From Candidatus Omnitrophota bacterium (GTDB lineage: Bacteria > Omnitrophota > Gorgyraeia > Gygaellales > Profunditerraquicolaceae): a stretch of 37,703 nt of DNA. Of the stretch, positions 1 to 7,631 are shown piece by piece. The notes under the pieces were generated by a model. That model was given only the letters and a program-made list of their open reading frames with translations, made no database searches and was not told where the DNA came from. The DNA lies in the NCBI GenBank assembly GCA_023818655.1, contig JAMWCI010000006.1, positions 1 through 37,703 of the forward strand, written 5' to 3'. The first letter of the stretch is position 1, and each line of letters starts with the position of its first letter. Made by a program: the position numbers and the translations under genes.

Positions 1-138
1 GGTCTTCAAGGTCGGATGTTCTGCCGCGCCCTGCTCAATTTTTGTTATAGCGTTAAAGGAAAGCCCTGCCTTCTCTGCTAATTTCTGTTGAGTCCAGTTG
101 CGCTCTTTGCGCAGCTCTTTTAGTCTTTTGGAAAGCAT
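1..138 (-). CDS. XRE-family HTH transcriptional regulator (N-terminal part, runs off window)
   Basis: Only the first 46 codons are inside the window. The translation begins MLSKRLKELRKERNWTQQKL and continues through a typical helix-turn-helix of the HTH_3/Cro-C1 type (LRKERNWTQQKLAEKAG, then LSFNAITKIEQG). The ATG at 138-136 is preceded by a strong AAGGAGAA ribosome binding site (about 141-150), which fixes the start. A consensus -10 box lies just upstream. Many such proteins repress their own promoter or belong to phage or toxin-antitoxin modules, but the effector domain is outside the window, so no specific role can be given. It borders a mobile-element-like region, which suits an accessory regulator. 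Confidence 0.85.
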   Translation of the reverse strand, partial: MLSKRLKELRKERNWTQQKLAEKAGLSFNAITKIEQGAAEHPTLKT

Positions 139-170
139 TTTTCTCCTTGAGTAAATAATAAAGTTTTAGT

Positions 171-176
171 ATTATA
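171..176 (-). promoter_or_regulatory. -10 box of the XRE regulator
   Basis: On the minus strand this reads TATAAT, a perfect -10, about 33 nt upstream of the regulator's ATG. No good -35 hexamer is seen at the usual distance, so the promoter may be activator-dependent or weak. Confidence 0.5.
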
Positions 177-206
177 TCTTTAGTGCTCACCTTGAAATAC
201 TGAACG

Positions 207-240
207 TTTATTATTTTACCACAAAAAATAAAATAATAAA
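207..240. repeat. 12-bp perfect inverted repeat upstream of the XRE gene
   Basis: TTTATTATTTTA at 207-218 is repeated inverted as TAAAATAATAAA at 229-240 with a 10-nt spacer. It lies just upstream of the regulator's promoter. It could be an operator for the dimeric XRE protein or an AT-rich bidirectional terminator; the sequence cannot decide. Confidence 0.45.
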
Positions 241-339
241 CCCTTTTCCGCCCCCTGACATTTTTGATTTTTTGTTTTTCCTTTGACAAAAAGCAAATTT
301 TCACCCGCTACCTTAAAATTTGCCCATCGCCGTTTGAGA

Positions 340-545
340 GAGGTTTTTAGCGTGTATTAGGCGAGACAAGCGGACAAACCTCATCTTATAAACTTATTGA
401 TTTTGGACGTAAGTGGCTGGCGGTCGCCCGCACCCGACCGCCAGCCACAGCAAAGCCGCACACGCCTTAAAATTAGCAAGAAGCGAGCGGCCAAGCGAGC
501 GCCAATGCAAGCGAGAGACGGGAGCGCCCCCAGGCGCGGTGCAGT
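340..545. other. GC-rich non-coding block with a 14-bp hairpin and AAGCGAG repeats
   Basis: The gene-free stretch 139-591 includes this block, which is visibly richer in GC than its AT-rich surroundings. GTGGCTGGCGGTCG at 413-426 pairs perfectly with 435-448 around an 8-nt loop. Downstream, AAGCGAG recurs at 481-487, 493-499 and 509-515, followed by a short GC-rich inverted sequence near 523-540. No convincing reading frame or known RNA family was recognised. It could be a structured RNA, a terminator or a mobile-element end. Confidence 0.4.
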
Positions 546-591
546 TAATCATATTTATTGACAAAATGGGTTCGGAATTTTAAATATCTCG

Positions 592-759
592 ACCCCAGAT
601 TTTCATTTTGCATTTCAGCGAGAATCTTGAAGTCAGAAGTATAAGAAACTAAAAGGGTTTTATTGAACAACTTAAGGTTAGATACAGTCCTGAGCAAAAA
701 ATCACGCAGGGCTTCGAAATTTGCCTCGTCTGCGATGTAACTGGCTTAGTGAGCAAGAG
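592..759. repeat. Left arm of 168-bp inverted repeat
   Basis: This arm pairs with 1404-1571 in inverted orientation, with position p matching 2163-p. I count 4 mismatches in 168, all in the outer 45 bp; the inner ~120 bp are identical. On the minus strand the arm encodes the same recombinase C-terminal tail (…EANFEALRDFLLRTVSN…) as the right arm on the plus strand. The outer limit at 592 matches the point where the right arm enters the 3' end of tRNA-His. Confidence 0.9.
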
Positions 760-1570
760 ACGCAAACGTCCTCTCTCTTACAGTAACGTCCACCGTATAT
801 TGACTAATCCTTTCTATCTTAGCCTCTTTGAATATAAAGGCGAGATTTTCCAAGGTAAGCATCCACCTATAATAGAAAAAGATTTATTTGATAAGGTACA
901 AGAAATTTTAAAATTCAGAAGCAGGCCATCCTTAATTAAAAAACATTATTTTGTTTTTAGGGGGTTAATAAGTTGTGCTGAGCGCGGACGCCAAATTACA
1001 GCTGAAATTCAAAAGGGACATCGTTATTATCATTGTGGCAAAAAGCGTGATCTCTGTCCGCAGTCACGGGTTTTTATTAGAGAGGAAAATCTCGCCCAAC
1101 AGATCAAAGAGGCAATCTTAAAGGTTGCCTTGGATGATCGGGCTTTTTCCTATATGATGGATGAGTTAAACCGGGAAATAACTTTAGCTAACGCTGAGAA
1201 GGTTCATAACCGAGTATCCGCTGAAATTAAGAATCAGGAAATTGAGGAGCAGCTAAAACGCCTGCTTAATTTGTTAGTGCGTAGAGTTATTTCTGAAGAA
1301 GAATATAAGCGGGAAAAAGCCGAGTTTGTAAATAAGAAGTTCGATAATTTGGATGGGGATAACCCTGACTGGGACTGGCACAAACGGTTTAAAAACTTTC
1401 TAACTCTTGCTCACTAAGCCAGTTACATCGCAGACGAGGCAAATTTCGAAGCCCTGCGTGATTTTTTGCTCAGGACTGTATCTAACCTTAAGTTGTTCAA
1501 TAAAACCCTTTTAGTTTCTTATACTTCTGACTTCAAAATTCTCGCCGAAACGCAAAATGAAAATTTGGGG
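749..1570 (+). pseudogene. Large serine recombinase, C-terminal remnant
   Basis: The open frame 749-1417 (222 aa) starts at a GTG. It holds the middle and C-terminal parts of a large serine recombinase: the recombinase-domain motif PLSYSNVHRILTNPFY then YKGEIFQGKHPPII, a recombinase zinc-ribbon region with a weakened pattern (ISCAERGRQ … YYHCGKKRDLCPQS), and a coiled coil (about residues 150-195). The N-terminal catalytic resolvase domain (about 150 residues with the active serine) is absent. The frame stops at TAA 1415-1417, but the same frame continues as a recognisable family C-terminus (SYIADEANFEALRDFLL … SNLKLFNKTLLVSY) to the edge of tRNA-His. The gene is therefore doubly broken: beheaded, and interrupted by a stop. 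The first codons lie inside the left inverted-repeat arm. It is almost certainly not an active recombinase by itself. Confidence 0.85.
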
Positions 1571-1571
1571 T
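1404..1571. repeat. Right arm of 168-bp inverted repeat
   Basis: Inverted partner of 592-759. It contains the recombinase 3' end including the TAA stop, and its last six bases overlap the CCA-side end of tRNA-His (1566-1571). Confidence 0.9.
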
Positions 1572-1645
1572 GGGTGACGGGGATCGAACCCGCAAAACCT
1601 CTAGAGCCACAGTCTAGCGCTCTGACCAATTGAGCTACACCCACC
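1566..1645 (-). tRNA. tRNA-His (GTG anticodon)
   Basis: A complete cloverleaf on the minus strand. The acceptor is GTGGGTG paired with CACCCAC, with the extra 5' G (-1) opposite C73 that is diagnostic of tRNA-His. The anticodon stem CTAGA/TCTAG encloses loop CTGTGGC, giving anticodon GTG. The T arm contains GGGTTCGATCCCC. CCA is encoded. The 3' end abuts the recombinase remnant, as expected for a tRNA used as an integration site. Confidence 0.95.
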
Positions 1646-1651
1646 AGAAAT

Positions 1652-2113
1652 CTAACACCAATGAACGATACAATGGCAATTTCTACAAAGCCATTCTAAA
1701 TTTTCTATTTTATTATTTTTTCTATTACCGTCTTTATGGTGAACAGTCAGCACTCTTTTATCAGTAATCCCGCACTGATTACATTTTTGGGGTATCCCTG
1801 CCCTCTTCAATAAAGCGCGGTAAGCATTCTCCCCGGCAATCCAATTCGGAGCATTTACGCCACAGCGGACATTCTCGTTTTCCCAAGAACAATGACAAGA
1901 TACCGAACAAAAGAATTTTTTACTCTCTGAATTCCTGAAATCTCTAGGTGTTCGCCATATCTCTTTACCACAATAATCACATTTAACCCATCTGCCTTTT
2001 ATTTGGCCTTTGGTGCGGCATTTTATAGAACAAAACTTCCCCCATCCTTTATGCGCATAAAAAGGCTTAATATAAAATTCTTTGCCACAAATTAGACATC
2101 TCTTCTTAACCAC
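1652..2113 (-). CDS. HNH endonuclease-like zinc-finger protein
   Basis: 153 aa, GTG start. Two N-terminal treble-clef-like zinc knuckles (CLICGKEF…CSIKC at about residues 7-32; CDYCGKEIW…CSVSC at about 45-73) precede an HNH motif: CNQCGITD, then TVHHKDGNRKNN, then WLCRNCHCIVH. The paired CxxC, the HH dyad and the Asn-rich segment are the HNH nuclease core. This layout is known from homing-type and mobile HNH proteins. The stop codon lies 6 nt upstream of the 5' end of tRNA-His, on the same strand, so tRNA and nuclease may share a transcript. No partner gene for restriction or packaging is seen. Target and role are unknown; a selfish or element-associated nuclease is the likeliest reading. Confidence 0.8.
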   Translation of the reverse strand: MVKKRCLICGKEFYIKPFYAHKGWGKFCSIKCRTKGQIKGRWVKCDYCGKEIWRTPRDFRNSESKKFFCSVSCHCSWENENVRCGVNAPNWIAGENAYRALLKRAGIPQKCNQCGITDKRVLTVHHKDGNRKNNKIENLEWLCRNCHCIVHWC

Positions 2114-2342
2114 GACACCATTTTATCAAAGAGCGCCAAATATGTCAATATACTGAAATAGTCCACAACACGATGCTATAACTAATTAATTCATCCTCAC
2201 CATAGAGATTAATTATACTTGTTTCTTACAACTAGTAAAGACAGACTTAATGGTTTTCAACTTCCCATTATACAAAAGGTATTATGGACTGTCCTGTTTA
2301 AGCGTGATTAAGAAATCTGTATCCTGCTGATTGCTTCCTAGA

Positions 2343-2591
2343 CTAGTATTCAGAGAGAAGTTTTATTGTCTTGCTACCATCGATATCCATCCGTTGTTGC
2401 AATGTCTCCATCCGACGACGCGCTTTATACCAGGCAGCCTCGTTCTCTCTGGTGATATTCCACGCCTTCTGCTCATCCACAGCTTGCCAACGTAACTACT
2501 CAAGATGCCGGGATCCTCCGTATTTTATCTACCTTAATCTGCCCTCTGGAATTAAACTATCTAATTTCCTAAACAAAGATTCTTGTTGTAG
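2343..2591 (-). pseudogene. Decayed reading frame downstream of the AsmA-like gene
   Basis: On the minus strand a protein-like frame runs to a TAG at 2343-2345, with the clear segment LRWQAVDEQKAWNITRENEA followed by AWYKARRRMETLQQRMDIDG and SKTIKLLSEY. Upstream in the same frame are FRKLDSLIPEGRLR and IKYGGSRHLE, each ending at an in-frame TAG. The charged, Trp-rich composition looks coding, but two internal stops and the lack of a start argue for a pseudogene. I do not recognise the family. The segment 2114-2342 beside it shows nothing else I can support. Confidence 0.45.
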
Positions 2592-2606
2592 ACTACAGGA
2601 GAGAAT

Positions 2607-3830
2607 TCATTCCTCTTTTTTTATCGTTGCCTGTTGAGATTGGTTTTTAGGTATCCCCTCTATAGTTTTCTTAATTTCTTTGCTCACCGCCACCACGCCG
2701 TCAAAGACTGTCTTGGATACGAACGTGCCGCCCTCTATAAGCTTCTCCCACAACTTGGCAGGCAACAAAAAGACATCCTGCGGACTCATAACAATTTCGC
2801 CAGTCGCCTTGTTAAGTTTATCCTCAAACGCCATCTTGATATTGCCGAAACCGAACTCCGGCTTGTCCATTTTTGTTTTTATGGTAAAATCAAGTATAAT
2901 CTTGCCGTGATTCAAGGCGCGAAAGATATCCAAGACCGTATCTGCAATTTTTGCGGCCTTTTCCTGACTTTCTCCTTCCTTAAGGGGCCGGCGCACAATA
3001 TCCACTAGTTCAAGGTGACAATCTGCAGTCACGTTATTATCAATACCATGGATATTGCTGTTGAAATTAAGGCGCGCGCTCTGGATGCGCGCTTTATCCA
3101 GATCTACCCATTGGGAATAATACGGATAAAGAAAAATTCCGTCAATTCCGTTTATCTTCAGAGTAACCTCCATGTTTTTCTTGGAATAATTCAACCATCC
3201 ATCAACAGAAATTTCCCCTTCTTCTTTTCCTGTCTCCCAAGGTATCCTCGCTTTTAAATCAAAGCTGGTCACTGTAGAATAAGACAAAGGATAGAAATCG
3301 GTTAAGCGCAAATCTATATCCTTGATGGCAATCTTTAAACTCTGCGGAGCTACTGTCTGGTCGATAAAATTCATTCTACCATTTTTAATCCTCAGCTGCT
3401 TGATAATAAGATAAACCCCTCCCCGGGTTTTAGATACGCCTTTGGCCTCAGGCGCCAGAGGCGTTTGAACTGAATAAGAAATATTGTCTCTTCCGGGCGC
3501 ACTTACCGGTTGAGCAGACCTGATATATAAAAATTCCGGTTTATCCATAACAAGATTATTCAAAGCGACCTTGCCGAAGATAAGGTAGGGAACACTTACA
3601 GAAATATCCACTTTTTCTGCTTTCATCATATCCTCTATGACTAAATTTCTAAGACGCAGATTAAGTATGGGGGTAATACCAAAATAAGCGACGTTTACTT
3701 TCTTATGCGTAACCTCCTGAAGTTTTTTGACCAAGATGGGTCTGCTAATAACGGTAAGGACGAAGTAGAAACAAAAAATGGCAATTATGACGATAAGCAA
3801 TAAAATTATTATTCTTTTATTGATTTTCAT
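2607..3830 (-). CDS. AsmA/DUF748-like inner-membrane protein
   Basis: 407 aa with one N-terminal membrane segment (about residues 7-28, IIILLLIVIIAIFCFYFVL) and a long periplasmic part. It follows the AsmA/DUF748 pattern: a short stretch after the anchor (VNVAYFGITPILNLRLRNLV), repeated beta-strand segments with 'LNNLVMDKPEFLY' and 'LRIKNGRMNFID'-type repeats, and a lysine-rich tail. AsmA-like proteins form beta-taco folds; larger relatives bridge the envelope and move phospholipids, and smaller ones are linked to outer-membrane assembly. At this length a full bridge is unlikely. It starts close to tRNA-Arg and stands alone as a transcript. Family assignment is good; function is inferred. Confidence 0.7.
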   Translation of the reverse strand: MKINKRIIILLLIVIIAIFCFYFVLTVISRPILVKKLQEVTHKKVNVAYFGITPILNLRLRNLVIEDMMKAEKVDISVSVPYLIFGKVALNNLVMDKPEFLYIRSAQPVSAPGRDNISYSVQTPLAPEAKGVSKTRGGVYLIIKQLRIKNGRMNFIDQTVAPQSLKIAIKDIDLRLTDFYPLSYSTVTSFDLKARIPWETGKEEGEISVDGWLNYSKKNMEVTLKINGIDGIFLYPYYSQWVDLDKARIQSARLNFNSNIHGIDNNVTADCHLELVDIVRRPLKEGESQEKAAKIADTVLDIFRALNHGKIILDFTIKTKMDKPEFGFGNIKMAFEDKLNKATGEIVMSPQDVFLLPAKLWEKLIEGGTFVSKTVFDGVVAVSKEIKKTIEGIPKNQSQQATIKKEE

Positions 3831-3842
3831 TTTTTATTAATC

Positions 3843-3919
<77 letters not shown>

Positions 3920-4251
3920 ATTTATGTGATTAAGGATTACTCAATATTTTGAAGCAGGCTGCTAGTCTGCCGCCTCAATCATAATCAACTAACGGGAATT
4001 GCCCGTAGAGATATAGCTGTCCCTAATAAATGTGGGCTTTCCATAGTTAAATTAACTTTTATATGTAACAGAGACCATTGTTATAGCGCCTGCCTTTGTC
4101 TACGGCCTTCCCGCTGATTTTGTTATGAGAAAACAAAAAATGTCAGAGAGGAGAAAGCCAAATATCTCTTACTTCTTCACTGACCACATTTTTTGTGTTT
4201 TAATCGCAGCTATTATACGCTGCGACCATATTTGACTTGGTTGAGTTTTTA

Positions 4252-4287
4252 AAGAACACAAGAGGGGTTTACCCCTCTCTTGTTCTT
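4252..4287. other. Hairpin downstream of tRNA-Pro; rest of 3920-4310 empty
   Basis: AAGAACA…GAGGGG at 4252-4267 pairs with CCCCTCT…TGTTCTT at 4272-4287 with a small internal mismatch. It is 24 nt past the 3' end of tRNA-Pro and may be a processing or termination hairpin, although neither strand has the U-run of a standard intrinsic terminator. The rest of the 391-bp gap 3920-4310 shows no gene I can support. Confidence 0.4.
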
Positions 4288-4310
4288 CAGGAAATTCCCC
4301 AAGTTTAATC

Positions 4311-4388
4311 TGGTCGGGGCGGACAGACTTGAACTGTCGACCTCTTGGTCCCAAACCAAGCGCTCTAGCCAAACTGAGCCACGCCCCG
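4311..4388 (-). tRNA. tRNA-Pro (TGG anticodon)
   Basis: Cloverleaf on the minus strand: acceptor CGGGGCG/CGCCCCG (bacterial tRNA-Pro normally starts with C), A73, encoded CCA. Anticodon stem CTTGG/CCAAG with loop TTTGGGA gives TGG. T arm GACAG TTCAAGT CTGTC. Confidence 0.95.
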
Positions 4389-4464
4389 TAAATAATGTAT
4401 CCGTGGCGAAATCCGCTTAAGCTTTGTGGCGGATGAACACGCGCCGGATTAACTTTTAATTATA

Positions 4465-5079
4465 TCAACTACTTCTCTGCCGCTCAATATATTTCTGGAT
4501 AATCTTTTTTGCCTTCTTAAGGGCGCGGTAGCGGTGGCTCATCTTATGTTTTATCTTTTCGCCAAGCTGGGCAAATGTCTTTTTGTATCTTGGGATAACA
4601 AATAAGGGGTCATAACCAAAACCGCTAGTTCCCTTTTCTTGGAAACCAATCACCCCTGAACATCTGCCTTCTGTCACGCCTACCAAATCATTTTTATCCG
4701 CCAAGGCTACCGCGCAGACATAATAGGCCTTTCTTTTTCGCAGCGGCAGACCATCAAGCAGCTTGAGTAGTTTGAGGTTGTTCTGACGGTCGCTTTTATT
4801 CTTTCCGGAAAAACGCGAAGAATAAATCCCGGGCATTCCTCTGAGGGCATAAACGCATAAACCAGAATCCTCGCCCAGAGTGAATTTTCCGGTAAGACGC
4901 GCAACGGTCAAGGCCTTTTTTATAGCGTTTTCACGAAAACTCTTTCCGTTTTCTACGATACGCACCGGATGCGGATAATCCGCAAGAGAGGTTATATTGG
5001 GCTTAAATTCCTTAAGGATATCTTTTATCTCGGCTAATTTTTTCCTGTTCTTGGTGGCGACTACAATTTCCAGACTCAT
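4465..5079 (-). CDS. rdgB: XTP/dITP pyrophosphatase (RdgB/HAM1)
   Basis: 204 aa, the usual length for the family. It hydrolyses dITP, ITP and XTP to monophosphates, keeping deaminated purines out of nucleic acids. Family motifs are present: N-terminal [33 protein letters not shown] (catalytic Asp region), and [13 protein letters not shown] basic C-terminal tail ([19 protein letters not shown]) is slightly longer than in E. coli. The ATG overlaps the stop of rph by 4 bp, so the two are translationally coupled; rph-rdgB adjacency is common in bacteria. It is the last gene of the amiC-to-rdgB run. Confidence 0.96.
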   Translation of the reverse strand: MSLEIVVATKNRKKLAEIKDILKEFKPNITSLADYPHPVRIVENGKSFRENAIKKALTVARLTGKFTLGEDSGLCVYALRGMPGIYSSRFSGKNKSDRQNNLKLLKLLDGLPLRKRKAYYVCAVALADKNDLVGVTEGRCSGVIGFQEKGTSGFGYDPLFVIPRYKKTFAQLGEKIKHKMSHRYRALKKAKKIIQKYIERQRSS

Positions 5080-5789
5080 ATGATGTCTTCAAGTAAAGTT
5101 CGCTGCAGACTAATCAAATCAAAGATGCCTTTTTTTGCCAAATCCAATAACTCCTCCATCTGTTTTTTGTTAAATGTCTGGCGTTCGGATGTACCCTGTA
5201 TCTCTATGAAATCTCCGCTGCCAGTCATTACAATATTCATATCCACATCCGCCTTAGAATCTTCTTCATAAGTAAGGTCCAGAAGCGGAATTCCGCTGAA
5301 TATACCGACACTCGTCGCCGCTACATAATCCTTAAGCGGAATCTCCCTCAACAAGCCGTCTTTCTTCAGTTTATTTAAGGCGTCGGCGAGGGCGATAAAA
5401 CTGCCTGTGATAGAAGCTGTGCGGGTGCCGCCGTCTGCCTGAATCACGTCGCAGTCTATCCATATCGCGCGTTCACCCAATAATTCCATTTTTGTTACGG
5501 CGCGCAAAGACCTGCCTATAAGCCGTTGTATTTCATATGTGCGGCCAGAATCTTTTCCGCGCTGGATGCGCTGAACGCAGGAACGCGGAAGCATCCCATA
5601 CTCTGCGGTTACCCAGCCTGTGCCTGTCCCTTTTAAAAAAGGTGGAACCGATTCTTCTACCGAAGCAGCACAGATTACCTTGGTGCTTCCCAGTTCAATA
5701 AGACAGGAACCCTCGGGATATTTTATATAATTGCGTGTAATGGTTACTTTCCTGAGTTCATCCGCCAACCGGCCATCGCTCCTAATCAT
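5076..5789 (-). CDS. rph: Ribonuclease PH
   Basis: About 237 aa. This phosphorolytic 3'-5' exoribonuclease trims tRNA 3' ends. Family signatures are RSDGR at the start, [32 protein letters not shown] (phosphate-binding Arg region), [20 protein letters not shown] and [19 protein letters not shown] (metal-binding acidic residues), plus QGTSE. The ATG at 5789 has a good GGGAG 8 nt upstream; a GTG two codons earlier is less likely. The start overlaps the end of the fumarase beta gene and the stop overlaps rdgB by 4 bp, so it is mid-operon. Confidence 0.97.
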   Translation of the reverse strand: MIRSDGRLADELRKVTITRNYIKYPEGSCLIELGSTKVICAASVEESVPPFLKGTGTGWVTAEYGMLPRSCVQRIQRGKDSGRTYEIQRLIGRSLRAVTKMELLGERAIWIDCDVIQADGGTRTASITGSFIALADALNKLKKDGLLREIPLKDYVAATSVGIFSGIPLLDLTYEEDSKADVDMNIVMTGSGDFIEIQGTSERQTFNKKQMEELLDLAKKGIFDLISLQRTLLEDII

Positions 5790-6303
5790 ATACACTTCTC
5801 CCTTGAGAATCTACGCCCACAATTAATGGAAAATCTTTCACCTCTAATTTATAAACTGCCTCCGGACCTAATTCTTTATAGGCAATCGGCTCTGCCTTTA
5901 CTACATATTTTGAAAGCAAGGCGCCGCATCCGGCATAAGTCAAGAAATATACCGCTTTGTATTTCTTGATTTGCCGGCATACCTCTTTTGAACGCCTGCC
6001 TTTGCCAATCATACCCCTAAGACCTACCTTCAACAAAACCGGCGTAAATTCATCCATCCTGAAACTTGTGGTCGGGCCACAAGAGCCAATGACTTTACCT
6101 CTTGGCGTTGCGGTCGGACCGCAGTAATAGATAAACGCCCCTTTCAAATCTATGGGCAGAGAACTTCTTTTTTTAATCGCCTCTGCTAATCTCTTATGCG
6201 CCTGGTCTCTGGCAGTATAAACAATCCCGCTTAAGAGAACCTCATCGCCTGCTTTTAACCCTCCCAGTTGTTTTTCTATCAGTAGGGTGTTTATCCTTTT
6301 CAT
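5782..6303 (-). CDS. Class I fumarase (or tartrate dehydratase), beta subunit
   Basis: 173 aa, matching the small subunit of two-subunit class I fumarases. Visible motifs are [25 protein letters not shown] (substrate-binding), [14 protein letters not shown] and [10 protein letters not shown], followed by the swivelling-domain sequence [11 protein letters not shown]. With the alpha subunit it would interconvert fumarate and malate in the cytoplasm. Tartrate dehydratase is the main alternative and cannot be excluded by eye. The start is 3 bp after the alpha gene's stop, so the two are co-translated. Confidence 0.9.
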   Translation of the reverse strand: MKRINTLLIEKQLGGLKAGDEVLLSGIVYTARDQAHKRLAEAIKKRSSLPIDLKGAFIYYCGPTATPRGKVIGSCGPTTSFRMDEFTPVLLKVGLRGMIGKGRRSKEVCRQIKKYKAVYFLTYAGCGALLSKYVVKAEPIAYKELGPEAVYKLEVKDFPLIVGVDSQGRSVYD

Positions 6304-6306
6304 TTA

Positions 6307-7152
6307 TTAAATTATTCCTGTGGCGCTCCTTAAGGCATGACAACTTATATTTACCGCAACCGGAAGGCCTGCGATGTGCGTAGGATAAGTCTCAATATTT
6401 ACCCCAATAACAGTGCTCTTGCCGCCTAAACCCATCGGGCCGATATTCAACTTGTTAATCTCCGCCATTAATTCCTGCTCTAATTTTTTTATTGGGTTTG
6501 AAAGTTTGCGGAGTGGCGAGTTTGCGATTTTTTTCAGCAGGGCTTTTTTTGCCAAAAAGGTTGCATAATCTGCTGTGCCGCCTATTCCTACGCCTATTAT
6601 ATAAGGAGGACAGGCCTCTGGACCGGCCATTTTTACCGTCTCTATTATAAATTCCTTAATCGCGTTGATTTCAATAGTAGGATTAAACATCCTTAACCGC
6701 GACTTATTCTCGCAACCAAAGCCTTTAGGTAAAACTATGATTTTTAATTTATCGCCTCTGACTATGTCTATATGTATGACCGCAGGTCCATAAACTGGCT
6801 TGCCTCTAAGAAGGGGGTCTCTTACTACTGAACTACGCAGGCATCCCTTCTTATAGCCGTCTTCTATGCCCTTATTTACCGCCTTTTTTAAATCTCCTTT
6901 TATTATAACCTCTTGGCCTATCTCTATAAATACGCAAGGCATCCCCGTGTCCTGACAGATAGCTAAATTTTCTCTTCTGGCAATTGCGGAGTTATCCATA
7001 ATTGCGGCAAGGATATCCTTTGTCCTTTTTCCTTTCTCTCTTATATAAGCGGATTTTAACTGAGTGATGACATCACCTCTAAGGGTGAAATTCGCCTTCA
7101 AACAAAGCTGCGCCACCAAATCGCGTATCCAGGAAGCAGTTATCCTTCTCAT
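6307..7152 (-). CDS. Class I fumarase (or tartrate dehydratase), alpha subunit, 4Fe-4S
   Basis: About 281 aa from the ATG at 7152 (an earlier TTG is unlikely). This is the catalytic iron-sulfur subunit. The three cluster cysteines are in ICQDTGMPCVF, KGFGCENKS and AGPEACPPYIIGVGIGG; other family segments are GKPVYGPAVIH and IGPMGLGGKSTVIGV near the end. The split alpha/beta arrangement is typical of anaerobes and many uncultured lineages. The 4Fe-4S cluster of class I enzymes is oxygen-sensitive, which hints at anaerobic or microaerobic life. It sits 60 bp downstream of queF in the same direction, probably in the same transcript. Confidence 0.92.
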   Translation of the reverse strand: MRRITASWIRDLVAQLCLKANFTLRGDVITQLKSAYIREKGKRTKDILAAIMDNSAIARRENLAICQDTGMPCVFIEIGQEVIIKGDLKKAVNKGIEDGYKKGCLRSSVVRDPLLRGKPVYGPAVIHIDIVRGDKLKIIVLPKGFGCENKSRLRMFNPTIEINAIKEFIIETVKMAGPEACPPYIIGVGIGGTADYATFLAKKALLKKIANSPLRKLSNPIKKLEQELMAEINKLNIGPMGLGGKSTVIGVNIETYPTHIAGLPVAVNISCHALRSATGII

Positions 7153-7211
7153 ATTAGTTCTCAATCTTTAAAGAATCATACCTTTTCTTTCCCATCTTTC
7201 AATTCATTCTG

Positions 7212-7631
7212 CTATCTTTTGTATTCTCGGGTGACAGTGGTGGTAATTCCTCCGCGCGGATTAAATATTGCGGTAATCTTTATTCTGCGCGGCCTGCACG
7301 CCTTAACCAAATCCTCCAGCATCTTGTTGACTAAATGCTCGTGAAATATACCCACATTGCGGAAAAAGATGGTGTACATCTTGAGGGATTTCAACTCCAA
7401 GCAGTATTTTGCAGGCGAATACTCTATTTTTATCAGCGCAAAATCCGGCAGACCCGTCTTTGGACATATACAGGTAAATTCCGGTATCTCTATGGCAATA
7501 TCGTAGACCTTGTCTGGATACTGATTTCTCCAGACTTCTATGGCCGGCGTCTTTAGCGAACGGATATTTTCCTGTAAACCTTCGTAAGCATAACGCCCAT
7601 CGCTATCTGACTTTGTAACTTTGCGACGCAT
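7212..7631 (-). CDS. queF: NADPH-dependent 7-cyano-7-deazaguanine (preQ0) reductase QueF
   Basis: About 139 aa, the short unimodular QueF. It reduces preQ0 to preQ1 in queuosine synthesis. The catalytic Cys lies in EFTCICPKTGLPDFAL, and the NADPH/oligomer motif is LELKSLKMYTIFFRNVGIFHE. The start at 7631 is 7 nt after a GGGGAG; the ATG directly before it (7634) and one at 7646 are alternatives. It overlaps the queE stop (TGATG). This confirms that the locus makes preQ1 and does not stop at preQ0. Confidence 0.95.
   Translation of the reverse strand: MRRKVTKSDSDGRYAYEGLQENIRSLKTPAIEVWRNQYPDKVYDIAIEIPEFTCICPKTGLPDFALIKIEYSPAKYCLELKSLKMYTIFFRNVGIFHEHLVNKMLEDLVKACRPRRIKITAIFNPRGGITTTVTREYKR

Noticed and set aside
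53-304. 83-codon minus-strand frame
   Set aside because: It overlaps the start of the XRE gene in another frame and covers its promoter and AT-rich repeat; low-complexity Lys/Tyr/Phe content.
592-1571. Inverted repeat as a simple amplification or assembly chimera
   Set aside because: Four mismatches between arms and unrelated sequence beyond 591 argue against a plain fold-back artefact, although read-level checking is still decisive.
2343-2591. TAG recoding as an amino acid
   Set aside because: No other gene in the window needs TAG read-through, and the frame lacks a start; decay is simpler.
4169-4372. 67-codon minus-strand frame
   Set aside because: It runs through tRNA-Pro and the hairpin; no RBS, not protein-like.
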